Positions 9,192 to 17,338 of a stretch of 64,000 bases of DNA are shown piece by piece. The first letter of the stretch is position 1. Every line of letters starts with the position of its first letter. Under the pieces are notes generated by a model. The model was not told where the DNA came from. It saw nothing but the letters and a program-made list of their open reading frames with translations, and made no database searches. This DNA comes from Caballeronia glebae (GTDB lineage: Bacteria; Pseudomonadota; Gammaproteobacteria; Burkholderiales; Burkholderiaceae): positions 117,232 to 181,231 of the forward strand of contig NZ_FCOJ02000007.1 in the NCBI RefSeq assembly GCF_001545035.1, in the 5' to 3' direction. A program made the position numbers and the translations under genes.

Positions 9192-10337
9192 ATGAGACTC
9201 TCGGAAACCCACGAACAGATTCGCGATACGACACGGCGTTTCGCGCAGGAAGTGATTCGCCCTCTGGCCGAAGAACTGGATCGCGAGGAGCGCTTCCCGG
9301 CGGAGATTTACAAGCAGATGGGCGAACTCGGCTTGTTCGGCATCACGGTGCCGGAGGAATTCGGCGGCGCCGGGCTCGATGTCACTGCTTACGCGCTCGT
9401 GATGGAAGAGTTGTCGCGCGGCTATGCGTCGGTGGCGGACCAGTGCGGCCTGCTCGAACTGGTCGGCACGCTGCTCAGCGCGCACGGCTCCGACGAGCAG
9501 CGCGCGAAGTACATGGAACCGCTGCTGCGCGCCGAATTGCGGCCGGCATACTGCATCACCGAATCCGATGCGGGTACCGATGTGTCGGGCATCCGCACCA
9601 CCGCGACGCGCACCGCCGAAGGATGGGAACTCAGCGGCGCGAAGCTCTGGATCCACAACGCGCCGGTCGCCGATCTCGCCTTCGTGCTCGCACGCACCGA
9701 CCCGAGCGCCGGCAAGCGCGGCATGAGCATTTTCATCGTCGACTGTCATCTGCCGGGTGTGTCGAAGGGTCCGAAGGAACACAAGATGGGTCAGCGCGCG
9801 TCGCAAGTGGGCGAGCTGCATTTCGATCGCGTGAAGCTCCCGTATGACGCCTTGCTCGGCCAGGAAGGTCGCGGCTTTCACATCATGATGAGCGCCCTCG
9901 ACAAGGGCCGCGTTGGCATTGCCTCGCTCGCCGTCGGGATCGCGCAGGCAGGGCTTGAAGCCGCGCTGGAATATGCGCAGACCCGCAAGCAGTTCGGCAG
10001 CCACATCGCCGATTTCCAGGGGGTCCAGTGGATGCTCGCCGACATGGCGAAGGACATTCAGGCCGCGCGCCTGCTCGTGCGCGACGCGGCCGAACGACTC
10101 GAAGCCGGCGACCGCGCGAGCATCGCCTGCTCGATGGCGAAGTGCTTCGCCGGCGACACGGCGGTCAAGCACAGCGCGAACGCGGTGCAGATTTTCGGCG
10201 GCAGCGGCTACATTCGCGGCTACGAAGTCGAGCGCCTCTATCGCGATGCGAAGATCACGCAGATCTATGAAGGCACGAACCAGATCCAGCGCACGATCAT
10301 CGCCCGCGACCTGATCGCCAATGGAGCGCAGTTATGA
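9192..10337 (+). CDS. Acyl-CoA dehydrogenase
   Basis: FAD enzyme (381 aa) introducing an alpha,beta double bond in an acyl-CoA, passing electrons to ETF. Visible features: N-terminal helical domain, the middle-domain motif YCITESDAGTDVSG, the C-terminal FGGSGYIRGYEVERLYRD segment and the catalytic Glu in IYEGTNQIQ near residue 365. The start MRLSETHEQI is preceded by GGAG 6-10 bases upstream; an ATG 78 bases earlier is in frame but adds unlike sequence. First gene of an eight-gene plus-strand operon; its stop overlaps the next start by ATGA. Confidence 0.94.
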   Translation: MRLSETHEQIRDTTRRFAQEVIRPLAEELDREERFPAEIYKQMGELGLFGITVPEEFGGAGLDVTAYALVMEELSRGYASVADQCGLLELVGTLLSAHGSDEQRAKYMEPLLRAELRPAYCITESDAGTDVSGIRTTATRTAEGWELSGAKLWIHNAPVADLAFVLARTDPSAGKRGMSIFIVDCHLPGVSKGPKEHKMGQRASQVGELHFDRVKLPYDALLGQEGRGFHIMMSALDKGRVGIASLAVGIAQAGLEAALEYAQTRKQFGSHIADFQGVQWMLADMAKDIQAARLLVRDAAERLEAGDRASIACSMAKCFAGDTAVKHSANAVQIFGGSGYIRGYEVERLYRDAKITQIYEGTNQIQRTIIARDLIANGAQL

Positions 10338-11113
10338 GCGGCCGCCCTGTTGCACTCGTCACCGGCAGCCGGCGCGGCATCGGGCGGGCGATTGCGGTCG
10401 AACTCGGCCGCGCTGGCTTCGACGTCGCGTTGACGGACGCGGTCGCATCCGACGAGCTCGATCAGGCAGTCGCGGACGTCGAACAGACCGGCGCGCGTGC
10501 AATCGCGGTCGTGTCCGATCTCGCCGATATCGGCGCGCATCAGGCCACGCTGCTCGATATCGAAGCGCGGCTCGGTGGCCCGATCGATTGCCTTGTGAAC
10601 AACGCGGGCGTATCGGTGATGTCGCGCGGCGATCTGCTCGACGTGACGCCCGAGAGTTTCGATCGCTGCATCGCCGTGAATACGCGCGGCACGTTCTTTC
10701 TGACCCAGACGTTCGCCAGACACTTTCTCGCCCGCGCGCAAGCCAGCGTCGCGCCTCATCCGAGCGTCATCACGATCACGTCATCGAACGCGGTCGCCGC
10801 TTCGCCTTTGCGCGGCGAGTACTGCGTGTCGAAGGCTGGTCTCTCGATGGCGAACACGCTGTTTGCGCTGCGCCTCGCCGAGAGCGGCGTCGGCGTTTAT
10901 GAAGTGCAGCCCGGCTTGATCGAAACCGAAATGACCGCGCCCTCCCGTGCGCGCTACGACGCCCAGATGGAACAGGGTCTCACGGCCATCAAGCGCTGGG
11001 GCACGCCTCGGGAAGTCGCGACCGCCGTGCGCACGCTCGCGACCGGCGGCCTTCCCTACAGCGTCGGACAGGCCATTCGTGTCGACGGCGGCCTTCTCGT
11101 AACCAAATACTGA
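10334..11113 (+). CDS. SDR family oxidoreductase (3-ketoacyl reductase-like)
   Basis: Classical short-chain dehydrogenase (259 aa), interconverting a hydroxyl and a keto group with NAD(P)H. Cofactor motif TGSRRGIG (residues 10-17), NNAG near 92, catalytic Ser in ITSSNA and YxxxK as EYCVSKAG near residue 161, and the C-terminal VDGG. The close-packed ATGA overlap with the acyl-CoA dehydrogenase gene implies co-translation. It may oxidise or reduce an intermediate after the dehydrogenase step; the direction is not visible. Confidence 0.92.
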   Translation: MSGRPVALVTGSRRGIGRAIAVELGRAGFDVALTDAVASDELDQAVADVEQTGARAIAVVSDLADIGAHQATLLDIEARLGGPIDCLVNNAGVSVMSRGDLLDVTPESFDRCIAVNTRGTFFLTQTFARHFLARAQASVAPHPSVITITSSNAVAASPLRGEYCVSKAGLSMANTLFALRLAESGVGVYEVQPGLIETEMTAPSRARYDAQMEQGLTAIKRWGTPREVATAVRTLATGGLPYSVGQAIRVDGGLLVTKY

Positions 11114-11121
11114 CCACCCAT

Positions 11122-12291
11122 ATGAACCCGACAATCAAGCTGCCGACGGCCCTCGGCACGATGGACAGCTATAGCCTGCAAGGCACGCCGCTCGACGTTC
11201 GCGCGCCTGCACGGCCCTTCAACCGCATCGCCTACTCGGCTGCTCACGTTGTGGCCGATCCGCTGCGCGCCGGCGAGCTGAACGCCGCGCCCGCCATCGA
11301 TTGGGAACGCACGCTCGAATACCGCCGCTACCTCATCAGGCAGGGTCTCGGTATTGCCGAAGCGATGGACACTGCGCAACGCGGCATGGGTCTGCCGTGG
11401 CACAGCGCGCTCGAATTGATCACGCGCACGGTCGAAGGTACGCGCGATCTCCCCGGCGCGCTGATCGCATCGGGCTGCGGGACGGATCACGTTGCGCTGC
11501 AATCGATCACGAACTGCGATCAGGTGATCCGCGCCTACGCGGAGCAGCTGGAAGCCGTACAACGCGTCGGCGGACGCGTCATCCTGATGGCGAGTCGCGC
11601 ACTCGCTCGCGTTGCGCGTTCCCCGGACGACTATCGCCGCGTCTATCGCGAAGTACTGGCGATGTGCGATCAGCCGGTGATCCTGCACTGGCTCGGTGAG
11701 ATGTTCGATCCTGAACTCGCGGGCTACTGGGGTGTGCCGGACTATGAAAGCGCGGCGCAGGTCTGCCTCGACGTGATTGGCGCGAGCGTCGATCACGTCG
11801 ACGGCATCAAGATTTCGCTGCTCGACGACGCCAAGGAAATCTCGTTCCGTCGACAACTTCCGCCCACCGTGAAGATGTACACCGGCGACGATTTCAACTA
11901 TCCCGATCTGATTGCGGGCGACGCCGCGGGTTACTCGCACGCGCTGCTCGGCATCTTCGATGCGATCGCGCCGGCCGCATCGCAGGCCCTCGACGCGCTC
12001 GCCGCCAACGACCTCGACACCTTCAATGCACTGCTCGCGCCGACCGTGCCGTTGTCGCGCCATATCTTCCGCGCGCCGACGCAGTACTACAAGACCGGGG
12101 TCGTGTTTCTCGCTTATTTGAACGGCTTTCAGGATCACTTCTTCATGCTCGGCGGCCACCACGGCATGCGCCCGCCCGCCTATCTCGCGGATGTCTTTCG
12201 TCTTGCCGATCAGGCTGGCCTGCTACGCGACCCGGAAGATGCGATCGCGCGCGTGCGCAAGGTCATGGCGTCGCTTGGTTGGGCAGACTGA
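11122..12291 (+). CDS. DUF993 family TIM-barrel (dihydrodipicolinate synthase-like) protein
   Basis: Protein of 389 aa recognisable as DUF993, a family related to the Schiff-base aldolases of the DapA group. Typical stretches: DWERTLEYRRYLIRQGLGIA (65-84), IASGCGTDHV, ILHWLGEMFDPEL and DGIKISLLD with a candidate lysine near residue 231, followed by KMYTGDDFNYPDLI. An aldol or retro-aldol activity on a sugar-derived intermediate is expected from fold, but the family is not characterised. It is followed by an isomerase-like protein and a Gfo/Idh/MocA oxidoreductase, a trio also found together in sugar-catabolic clusters of Actinobacteria (from memory, not checked here). Confidence 0.85.
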   Translation: MNPTIKLPTALGTMDSYSLQGTPLDVRAPARPFNRIAYSAAHVVADPLRAGELNAAPAIDWERTLEYRRYLIRQGLGIAEAMDTAQRGMGLPWHSALELITRTVEGTRDLPGALIASGCGTDHVALQSITNCDQVIRAYAEQLEAVQRVGGRVILMASRALARVARSPDDYRRVYREVLAMCDQPVILHWLGEMFDPELAGYWGVPDYESAAQVCLDVIGASVDHVDGIKISLLDDAKEISFRRQLPPTVKMYTGDDFNYPDLIAGDAAGYSHALLGIFDAIAPAASQALDALAANDLDTFNALLAPTVPLSRHIFRAPTQYYKTGVVFLAYLNGFQDHFFMLGGHHGMRPPAYLADVFRLADQAGLLRDPEDAIARVRKVMASLGWAD

Positions 12292-12293
12292 TC

Positions 12294-12713
12294 ATGACCA
12301 GCTCAAAGGGGCCTGTGCGACACATCGTGTTATGCCGATTCCGAAGCGAAGTGGCGGCTTCGAGTCGCCTCGCCTTCTTCGAGCAGATCCGGCGGCTCGC
12401 GGAGATTCCCGGGATCGCGTTCACGAACTTCCAGTGCGGACCCAACGTCTCCCCGGAAGGCTACGGCTTGGACTTCGCCGATGGCTTCATGATGGACTTC
12501 GAGAGCCGCGACGCATGCTTCGCGTATCTCGCGCATCCGACGCATCGCGCGATCGGCGCACGGCTCATCGACGCGCTGGAAGGCGGCGCTCACGGACTGC
12601 TCGTCTTCGATATCACTTTGGACAATCATGAGAAACCTGAAGGGAAGACTCGACCTGTGCTCCATCAACACCGCGACGCTCGGACATCGCGAGCCGCTCA
12701 GCCTCACGATTGA
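12294..12713 (+). CDS. Dabb (stress-responsive alpha/beta barrel) domain protein
   Basis: Small protein (139 aa) whose first 97 or so residues form a dimeric alpha/beta barrel (Dabb): VRHIVLCRFRSEV at the start, the helix with FFEQIRRLAEIPGI, and LLVFDITL as the last strand. Such proteins are often small lyases, cyclases or isomerase helpers in catabolic operons. The open frame continues 86 bases into the next gene, giving an arginine-rich tail unlike the domain; this is probably stop-codon drift rather than function. Start two bases after the DUF993 stop. Confidence 0.75.
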   Translation: MTSSKGPVRHIVLCRFRSEVAASSRLAFFEQIRRLAEIPGIAFTNFQCGPNVSPEGYGLDFADGFMMDFESRDACFAYLAHPTHRAIGARLIDALEGGAHGLLVFDITLDNHEKPEGKTRPVLHQHRDARTSRAAQPHD

Positions 12714-13479
12714 TCGTATCGCGCGCGCCGGATTCGGCGGCATTGCGCCGTGGCGTCATGAGGTGGAGAAGGCGAACGTCGCCGACGCAGCAAGGCAAAT
12801 CCGGGCGCTCGGCCTGAGCGTGACAGGTTATTGCCGGTCGACGTATCTGCCGGCGACCAGCCGAGAGCAATTCGCCGCGAACATCGACGAGAACAAGGCC
12901 GCGCTGCGCGACGCCGCGACGCTCGGGGCGCGCTGTTTCGTGATGGTCGTCGGCGGTTTGCCGGAGGGCAGCCGCGATCTGAGCGGCGCGCGCGCTCAAG
13001 TGTGCGACGGGATCGGGGAGTTGCTCGAAACGGCGCGCGATTGCGGCGTCCCGCTTGCGCTCGAACCCTTGCATCCGATGTACGCCGCCGACCGCGCCGT
13101 GCTCAACACGCTCGCGCAGGCGCTGGACATGTGCGAAAGGCTCGATCCGCATCGTTCAGGCTTTCTCGGGGTCGCCGTCGACGTGTATCACTGCTGGTGG
13201 GACCCCGCACTCCAGGCCTCGATTGCAGCGGCTGGGCAGGCGAAACGTATCCTTGCTTATCACGCATGTGACTGGCTGCGCGACACGCGCGACATGTTGC
13301 TCGATCGCGGCATGATGGGCGATGGTGTCGTCGACTTGTCCGCGATGCGGGAAAGCATTGAATGCGCCGGCTACGAAGGGTTGATCGAGGTCGAGATATT
13401 TTCGAAAGAGAACTGGTGGCGTCGCGATCCGGATGAGGTACTTCGCATCTGTGCAGATCGCCTGCAAACCTTGTGTTGA
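12628..13479 (+). CDS. Sugar phosphate isomerase/epimerase family TIM barrel
   Basis: AP-endonuclease-2-like TIM barrel (283 aa), related to hydroxypyruvate isomerase and inosose dehydratase (IolE). It shows the early strand DLCSINTATLGHREPLSLT, the metal-site strand PLALEPLHPMYAADR near residue 147, VAVDVYHCWWDP near residue 183 and the last strand GLIEVEIFSKENWW with its Glu ligand. The likely role is isomerisation, epimerisation or dehydration of a keto-sugar or cyclitol. It overlaps the 3-prime end of the Dabb gene and precedes the Gfo/Idh/MocA gene by 17 bp. Confidence 0.87.
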   Translation: MRNLKGRLDLCSINTATLGHREPLSLTIDRIARAGFGGIAPWRHEVEKANVADAARQIRALGLSVTGYCRSTYLPATSREQFAANIDENKAALRDAATLGARCFVMVVGGLPEGSRDLSGARAQVCDGIGELLETARDCGVPLALEPLHPMYAADRAVLNTLAQALDMCERLDPHRSGFLGVAVDVYHCWWDPALQASIAAAGQAKRILAYHACDWLRDTRDMLLDRGMMGDGVVDLSAMRESIECAGYEGLIEVEIFSKENWWRRDPDEVLRICADRLQTLC

Positions 13480-13496
13480 ACTTCAGGGAAAACACG

Positions 13497-14471
13497 ATGC
13501 GTGACAAGATCCGATGGGGCGTACTCGGCGCCGCCAAAATCGCCGACAAATTCGTGGTGCCGGCGATCCAGCGATCGAGCAATGGTCGCGTAGTCTGCGT
13601 GGCTGCCCGCGATGGCGCACGCGCGGCAGCATTTGCGGGTCGACACGCCATACCCGCCGCGCATGCGAATTACGAAGAAGTCCTTACGAGCGACGCCGTC
13701 GATGCTATCTATATTCCGTTGCCGACCGCGAGCCACTTCGAGTGGTGCAAGAAGGCGCTTCGCGCGGGCAAGCACGTGTTGTGCGAAAAGCCGATCGCCA
13801 TGAATGCCGCGCAGTTGAGGGAGCTCATCGAAGTTCGCGACGCAACCGGGCTCTTGTGCGGTGAAGCATTCATGGTCGCGCATCATCCGCAATGGGCGTT
13901 CGTGCGCGAACGGATCGCGGATGGCACGCTCGGCAAGCTCGAACTCGTCGAAGGTTCCTTCACCTACTTCAACGACGATCCGAAGGCGCTCAAAAACGAT
14001 CTCTCGCTTGGCGGCGGCGGCGTGCGAGACATCGGCGTTTATCCGGTCGTAACGACGCGTATCGCGACGGGCCTTGAACCGCTCTCGGTACACGCCGACA
14101 TCACTCTCGACCCTCGCTACGGCACGGACAAGCTCGCAATCTGTGATCTGGCCTTCGCCGGCTTTCGCCTGCACTTCTACTGCGGCACTCAACTTTCGCG
14201 GCGTCAGCACATGGTCTTCCACGGCTCGAAGGGTTGGCTTTCCCTTGAAGCACCCTTCAACCCAGGCGTGTACGGCGACGCGAAAATCACGATTCGTTCC
14301 GACGTTAACGGAGAAATCGAAACTTTCGAATTCGGTAATGTGGATCAGTATCAACTGATGGTAGAGGACTTCAACGCCGTGTTGACCGGGCATCGCAACA
14401 CGATTGCATTTCCCCTTGAGAACTCGCTTGGCAATCAACTCGTCATCGACCGGATCTTGTCTCATGCATAG
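13497..14471 (+). CDS. Gfo/Idh/MocA family NAD(P)-dependent oxidoreductase
   Basis: Sugar or cyclitol dehydrogenase-like protein (324 aa). Rossmann N-terminus RWGVLGAAKIADKFV (residues 5-19), the family motif CEKPIAMNA with Lys near residue 99, and a C-terminal alpha/beta domain with GGGVRDIGVYPV carrying the usual Asp and following catalytic region. ATG at 13497 follows CAGGGAAAA. The family oxidises hydroxyls of sugars and inositols; together with the DUF993 and isomerase-like proteins it suggests a carbohydrate-like intermediate in this pathway. Its last codons overlap the start of a small gene. Confidence 0.9.
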   Translation: MRDKIRWGVLGAAKIADKFVVPAIQRSSNGRVVCVAARDGARAAAFAGRHAIPAAHANYEEVLTSDAVDAIYIPLPTASHFEWCKKALRAGKHVLCEKPIAMNAAQLRELIEVRDATGLLCGEAFMVAHHPQWAFVRERIADGTLGKLELVEGSFTYFNDDPKALKNDLSLGGGGVRDIGVYPVVTTRIATGLEPLSVHADITLDPRYGTDKLAICDLAFAGFRLHFYCGTQLSRRQHMVFHGSKGWLSLEAPFNPGVYGDAKITIRSDVNGEIETFEFGNVDQYQLMVEDFNAVLTGHRNTIAFPLENSLGNQLVIDRILSHA

Positions 14472-14712
14472 CGAGACGATCGACGTCCATAGCCTTCAAC
14501 AGGCTCGCGCATTGGCCGCCGCATGCGCTAACGCCGAGGATGCCTCCGTCTGGCGATGGTTCTCCGCGTTGCTCGAAAGCAGAAACATTCGCTGGTGCCT
14601 GTCGCACGACGGATGGCTCGTCACGGTGAATCATCGTCATGTGGCGACCGCAGCCTCTTTCGATGAAGCGATTCGCACCGCGAAAGCACGGTCGAATATC
14701 TCGCCTACGTAG
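14464..14712 (+). CDS. Small conserved-looking hypothetical protein
   Basis: 82 aa, not recognised. It starts with MHSETIDVHS inside the last codons of the Gfo/Idh/MocA gene (8-base overlap) and ends 18 bp before the thioesterase gene, so operon geometry supports it. Codon choice is GC-rich at third positions. The middle has a compact segment VWRWFSALLESRNIRWCLSH followed by a strand-like WLVTVNHRHV and a helix; no membrane segment or signal is visible. Confidence 0.55.
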   Translation: MHSETIDVHSLQQARALAAACANAEDASVWRWFSALLESRNIRWCLSHDGWLVTVNHRHVATAASFDEAIRTAKARSNISPT

Positions 14713-14730
14713 ACCACGGAGTTATACGAC

Positions 14731-15156
14731 ATGACAGCAGCAAAGGAATTTCATTGCGACAAGTTCGTGCGGTTCCAGCATTGCGATCCGGCTGGAATCG
14801 TTTTTTATCCACAGTACTTCGTCCTTTTTCATGAAGTTATCGAAGACTGGTTCAATGATGGGCTCGACGTTGTTTATGCGCGGTTCATTGGAACGGAAAG
14901 GCTCGGCATTCCGACCGTCAGCATTCAGGCCGAGTTCATCGCGCCGAGCAAACACGGCGAAATCCTGCGATTCGGTTTGCAGGTCCAGGGAGTCGGAAAG
15001 AGCTCGATCAAAATGCGCTTGACGGCTCGCGTCGGCGCAGAGGTGCGGGCAAAAGTCGATCAGACCGTGGTGCTCTTTTCGCTCGAAAATCGCTCCACGG
15101 TCGCGGTGCCAAGTGAACTCAAACAAAAGATGATGCAGTACTCAACTCACGGCTGA
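14731..15156 (+). CDS. Hotdog-fold acyl-CoA thioesterase (4-HBA-CoA thioesterase type)
   Basis: 141-aa hotdog protein of the 4-hydroxybenzoyl-CoA thioesterase (YbgC-like) group, hydrolysing an acyl-CoA to the free acid. The active-site segment FQHCDPAGIVFYPQYF (15-30) contains Asp19, the expected catalytic residue. It closes the plus-strand operon and may release the pathway product or recycle CoA. Confidence 0.9.
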   Translation: MTAAKEFHCDKFVRFQHCDPAGIVFYPQYFVLFHEVIEDWFNDGLDVVYARFIGTERLGIPTVSIQAEFIAPSKHGEILRFGLQVQGVGKSSIKMRLTARVGAEVRAKVDQTVVLFSLENRSTVAVPSELKQKMMQYSTHG

Positions 15157-15242
15157 CTTCCGCGTTGTTGCCAATGCCGGAAGCCGACCTCGTTGCCCGA
15201 TTTATCAGTCACTGGACAACGAACTCGTCCGCCCAAGACACG

Positions 15243-16790
15243 CTAACGGCTCATCACGCCCGGATGCGCTTCGCCCGAGCGCTGCCGAAGCCTTCTGCTT
15301 CGATACGCCCCGCGCATGCCGAACGCCATCTGCGCCAGAACGAGCAGAACGCACACGCCGACGAACGCCGCGCTGATCGGGTGCTCCAGGAAAATCCACA
15401 TGCTGCCGTGCGACAGCAAGAGCGAACGCCGGAAGTTCTCCTCGATCATCGGTCCGAGCACGAAGCCGAGCAGAATCGGCGCAATCGGGAAATCGAGCGC
15501 GAGCAGCACGGCTCCCACCACACCGAAGACCAGCACCTCGGCCACTTCGAAGAGACTGTTGTTGGTGCTGAAGACGCCCACCGCGATAAAAAACAGCGCC
15601 GAGGGATACAGGTATCGATACGGCACGCGCAGAAAGCGAACCCACAGGCCGATGAGCGGCACGTTCAGGATCACGAGCAGCACGTTGCCGACCCAGAAGC
15701 TCGCCACGAGTCCCCAGAAGAGATCCGCGTGTTCCGCGATCAGCATGGGGCCGGGCTGCACGCCCTTGATCAGCAGCGCGCCGAGGATCAGCGCCATGAC
15801 CGGATCGCCGGGAATGCCGAGGCTCATCGTCGGGATGAAGTCCACCTGCGTCTTCGAGTGCGACGCCGCCTCGGGCGCGGCGACCCCTTCCAGCGCGCCG
15901 TGCCCGAATCGCGACGGCGTTCGCGACACCTTCTTCTCGACGGCGTACGCGATGAACGTCGTGATGGTCGGACCGGTTCCCGGCATCGCGCCGAACAGCG
16001 TGCCGATGAGCGTGCCGCGCACCATCGGCGCGAACGCCTGCTTGAGTTCCGCCTTGCTCGGACGCATGTCGCGCAGCCGCACCTTCAGGCCGCTGGCCGC
16101 CGCTTCGATGCGGTTCACGTTGCGCAGGAACTCCGCGACGCCGAATAGCCCGAGCGCCAGCGCGACGAGCTGAATGCCGTCGGAGAGCGGGTAGAGTCCG
16201 AACGTAAAGCGCGGGACCCCGCTGTTCACGTCGGTGCCGACGACGCCGAGCAGCAGCCCGAGCACCGTCATCGGCACGCCCTTGAGCGGCGAACCGCGCG
16301 ACATGGTGCCACCGGCAAGCAGGCCGAGCAGCATGATGGAGAACAGTTCGGCGGGCCCCAGCTTGAACGCGACCTGCACGAGCAGCGGCGAAGCGAAGAT
16401 CATCACGATGATGCCGAACGACGCGGCGAAGAACGACGAGATCATCGTTATGCCCAGCGCCGTTCCGCCCTTGCCCTGCTGCGTGAGCGGATAACCGTCG
16501 AGGCACGTGACCGCGTGCGGCGGATGGCACGGCAGGTTCAGCAGAATCGCGCCGATCGCGCCGCCGTATTGCGAGCCGTAGAAGATGCCCGCGAGCATCA
16601 GAATGGCCGCGACGGGCGGCATCGAATAGGTTAGCGGCAGCAGAATCGAGATCGCCGACAAGGGTCCCATGCCCGGCAACACGCCGATGAGGTTGCCCAT
16701 CAGCACGCCGAAGAACGACCACATCAGGTTATGCATTTCGAGGGCGACCCCGAAGCCCTGCCACAAGTCCGAAAGCGCCTGGCCGATCAT
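15243..16790 (-). CDS. tctA: Tripartite tricarboxylate transporter large permease TctA
   Basis: Large membrane subunit (515 aa, about 12 membrane segments) of a TctABC carrier that takes up carboxylates by a secondary, binding-protein-dependent mechanism. Motifs include GVLPGMGPLSAISILLP near residue 40, GSQYGGAIGAILLNLP near 75 and MPGTGPTITTFIAYAVEK in the second half. The start is set at MIGQALSDLW because it overlaps the TctB stop by ATGA; a longer frame starting at 17021 would cover the TctB gene. Confidence 0.93.
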   Translation of the reverse strand: MIGQALSDLWQGFGVALEMHNLMWSFFGVLMGNLIGVLPGMGPLSAISILLPLTYSMPPVAAILMLAGIFYGSQYGGAIGAILLNLPCHPPHAVTCLDGYPLTQQGKGGTALGITMISSFFAASFGIIVMIFASPLLVQVAFKLGPAELFSIMLLGLLAGGTMSRGSPLKGVPMTVLGLLLGVVGTDVNSGVPRFTFGLYPLSDGIQLVALALGLFGVAEFLRNVNRIEAAASGLKVRLRDMRPSKAELKQAFAPMVRGTLIGTLFGAMPGTGPTITTFIAYAVEKKVSRTPSRFGHGALEGVAAPEAASHSKTQVDFIPTMSLGIPGDPVMALILGALLIKGVQPGPMLIAEHADLFWGLVASFWVGNVLLVILNVPLIGLWVRFLRVPYRYLYPSALFFIAVGVFSTNNSLFEVAEVLVFGVVGAVLLALDFPIAPILLGFVLGPMIEENFRRSLLLSHGSMWIFLEHPISAAFVGVCVLLVLAQMAFGMRGAYRSRRLRQRSGEAHPGVMSR

Positions 16791-17263
16791 ATTTGCCCCC
16801 ACGCGAAAAGCGGAAACTGAAGTTGCAGAGCCAGCCGGAAGACGAGCACGGCCACCACGCACATACACACCGCGAGCACAAACGCGCTCTTCAACGAGTT
16901 GTCGCGATCGCCCGTGGCCGAGATGAACACGACCGCGAATGTGGCCGGCACGAGCCCGCCGTACTTGCCGAGCAGCACGAAAGCTCCGATGGCCACGAGG
17001 ATGTGAATCCACGCCCGCCATTGCGACGGCAGATTTTTCTTCTCCTCCGGCGGCGACGCCGACAACCGCGCGGCGACGATGAGCGCCACGCCGTTGACCG
17101 CGAGAATCACGCCGAGCGCCATCGGAAAGAAACCGGGCCCCATGTCGACGAGCGTGCCCGCCCGATACTCCCAGGCCTGCACGGCCGCGCCGAGCCCGAT
17201 CATCAGCAAGAGCAGGCCGCCGATATAGTCACGGCGACTTTTGTTCAGCAGCAGCTTCACCAT
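16787..17263 (-). CDS. tctB: Tripartite tricarboxylate transporter small permease TctB
   Basis: Small membrane subunit (158 aa) with four predicted membrane helices: residues about 13-30, 48-66, 87-104 and 126-146. The family-typical segment GTLVDMGPGFFPMALGVIL lies between the first two. It sits directly before TctA with a 4-base overlap; the binding protein of the system is the Bug-family gene at 18323-19282, separated from it by a lyase gene. Confidence 0.9.
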   Translation of the reverse strand: MVKLLLNKSRRDYIGGLLLLMIGLGAAVQAWEYRAGTLVDMGPGFFPMALGVILAVNGVALIVAARLSASPPEEKKNLPSQWRAWIHILVAIGAFVLLGKYGGLVPATFAVVFISATGDRDNSLKSAFVLAVCMCVVAVLVFRLALQLQFPLFAWGQI

Positions 17264-17300
17264 GAAACGTCTCCTCCATTGCGCGGTTCCGGCTTTGATC

Positions 17301-17320
17301 CGCTTCGGTCCGCTTCGGTC
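17301..17320. repeat. Tandem 10-mer repeat
   Basis: CGCTTCGGTC occurs twice head to tail in the 75-bp gap between the lyase and tctB genes. No function is evident. Confidence 0.6.
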
Positions 17321-17338
17321 ACTACGTTCCTGCGGGCT

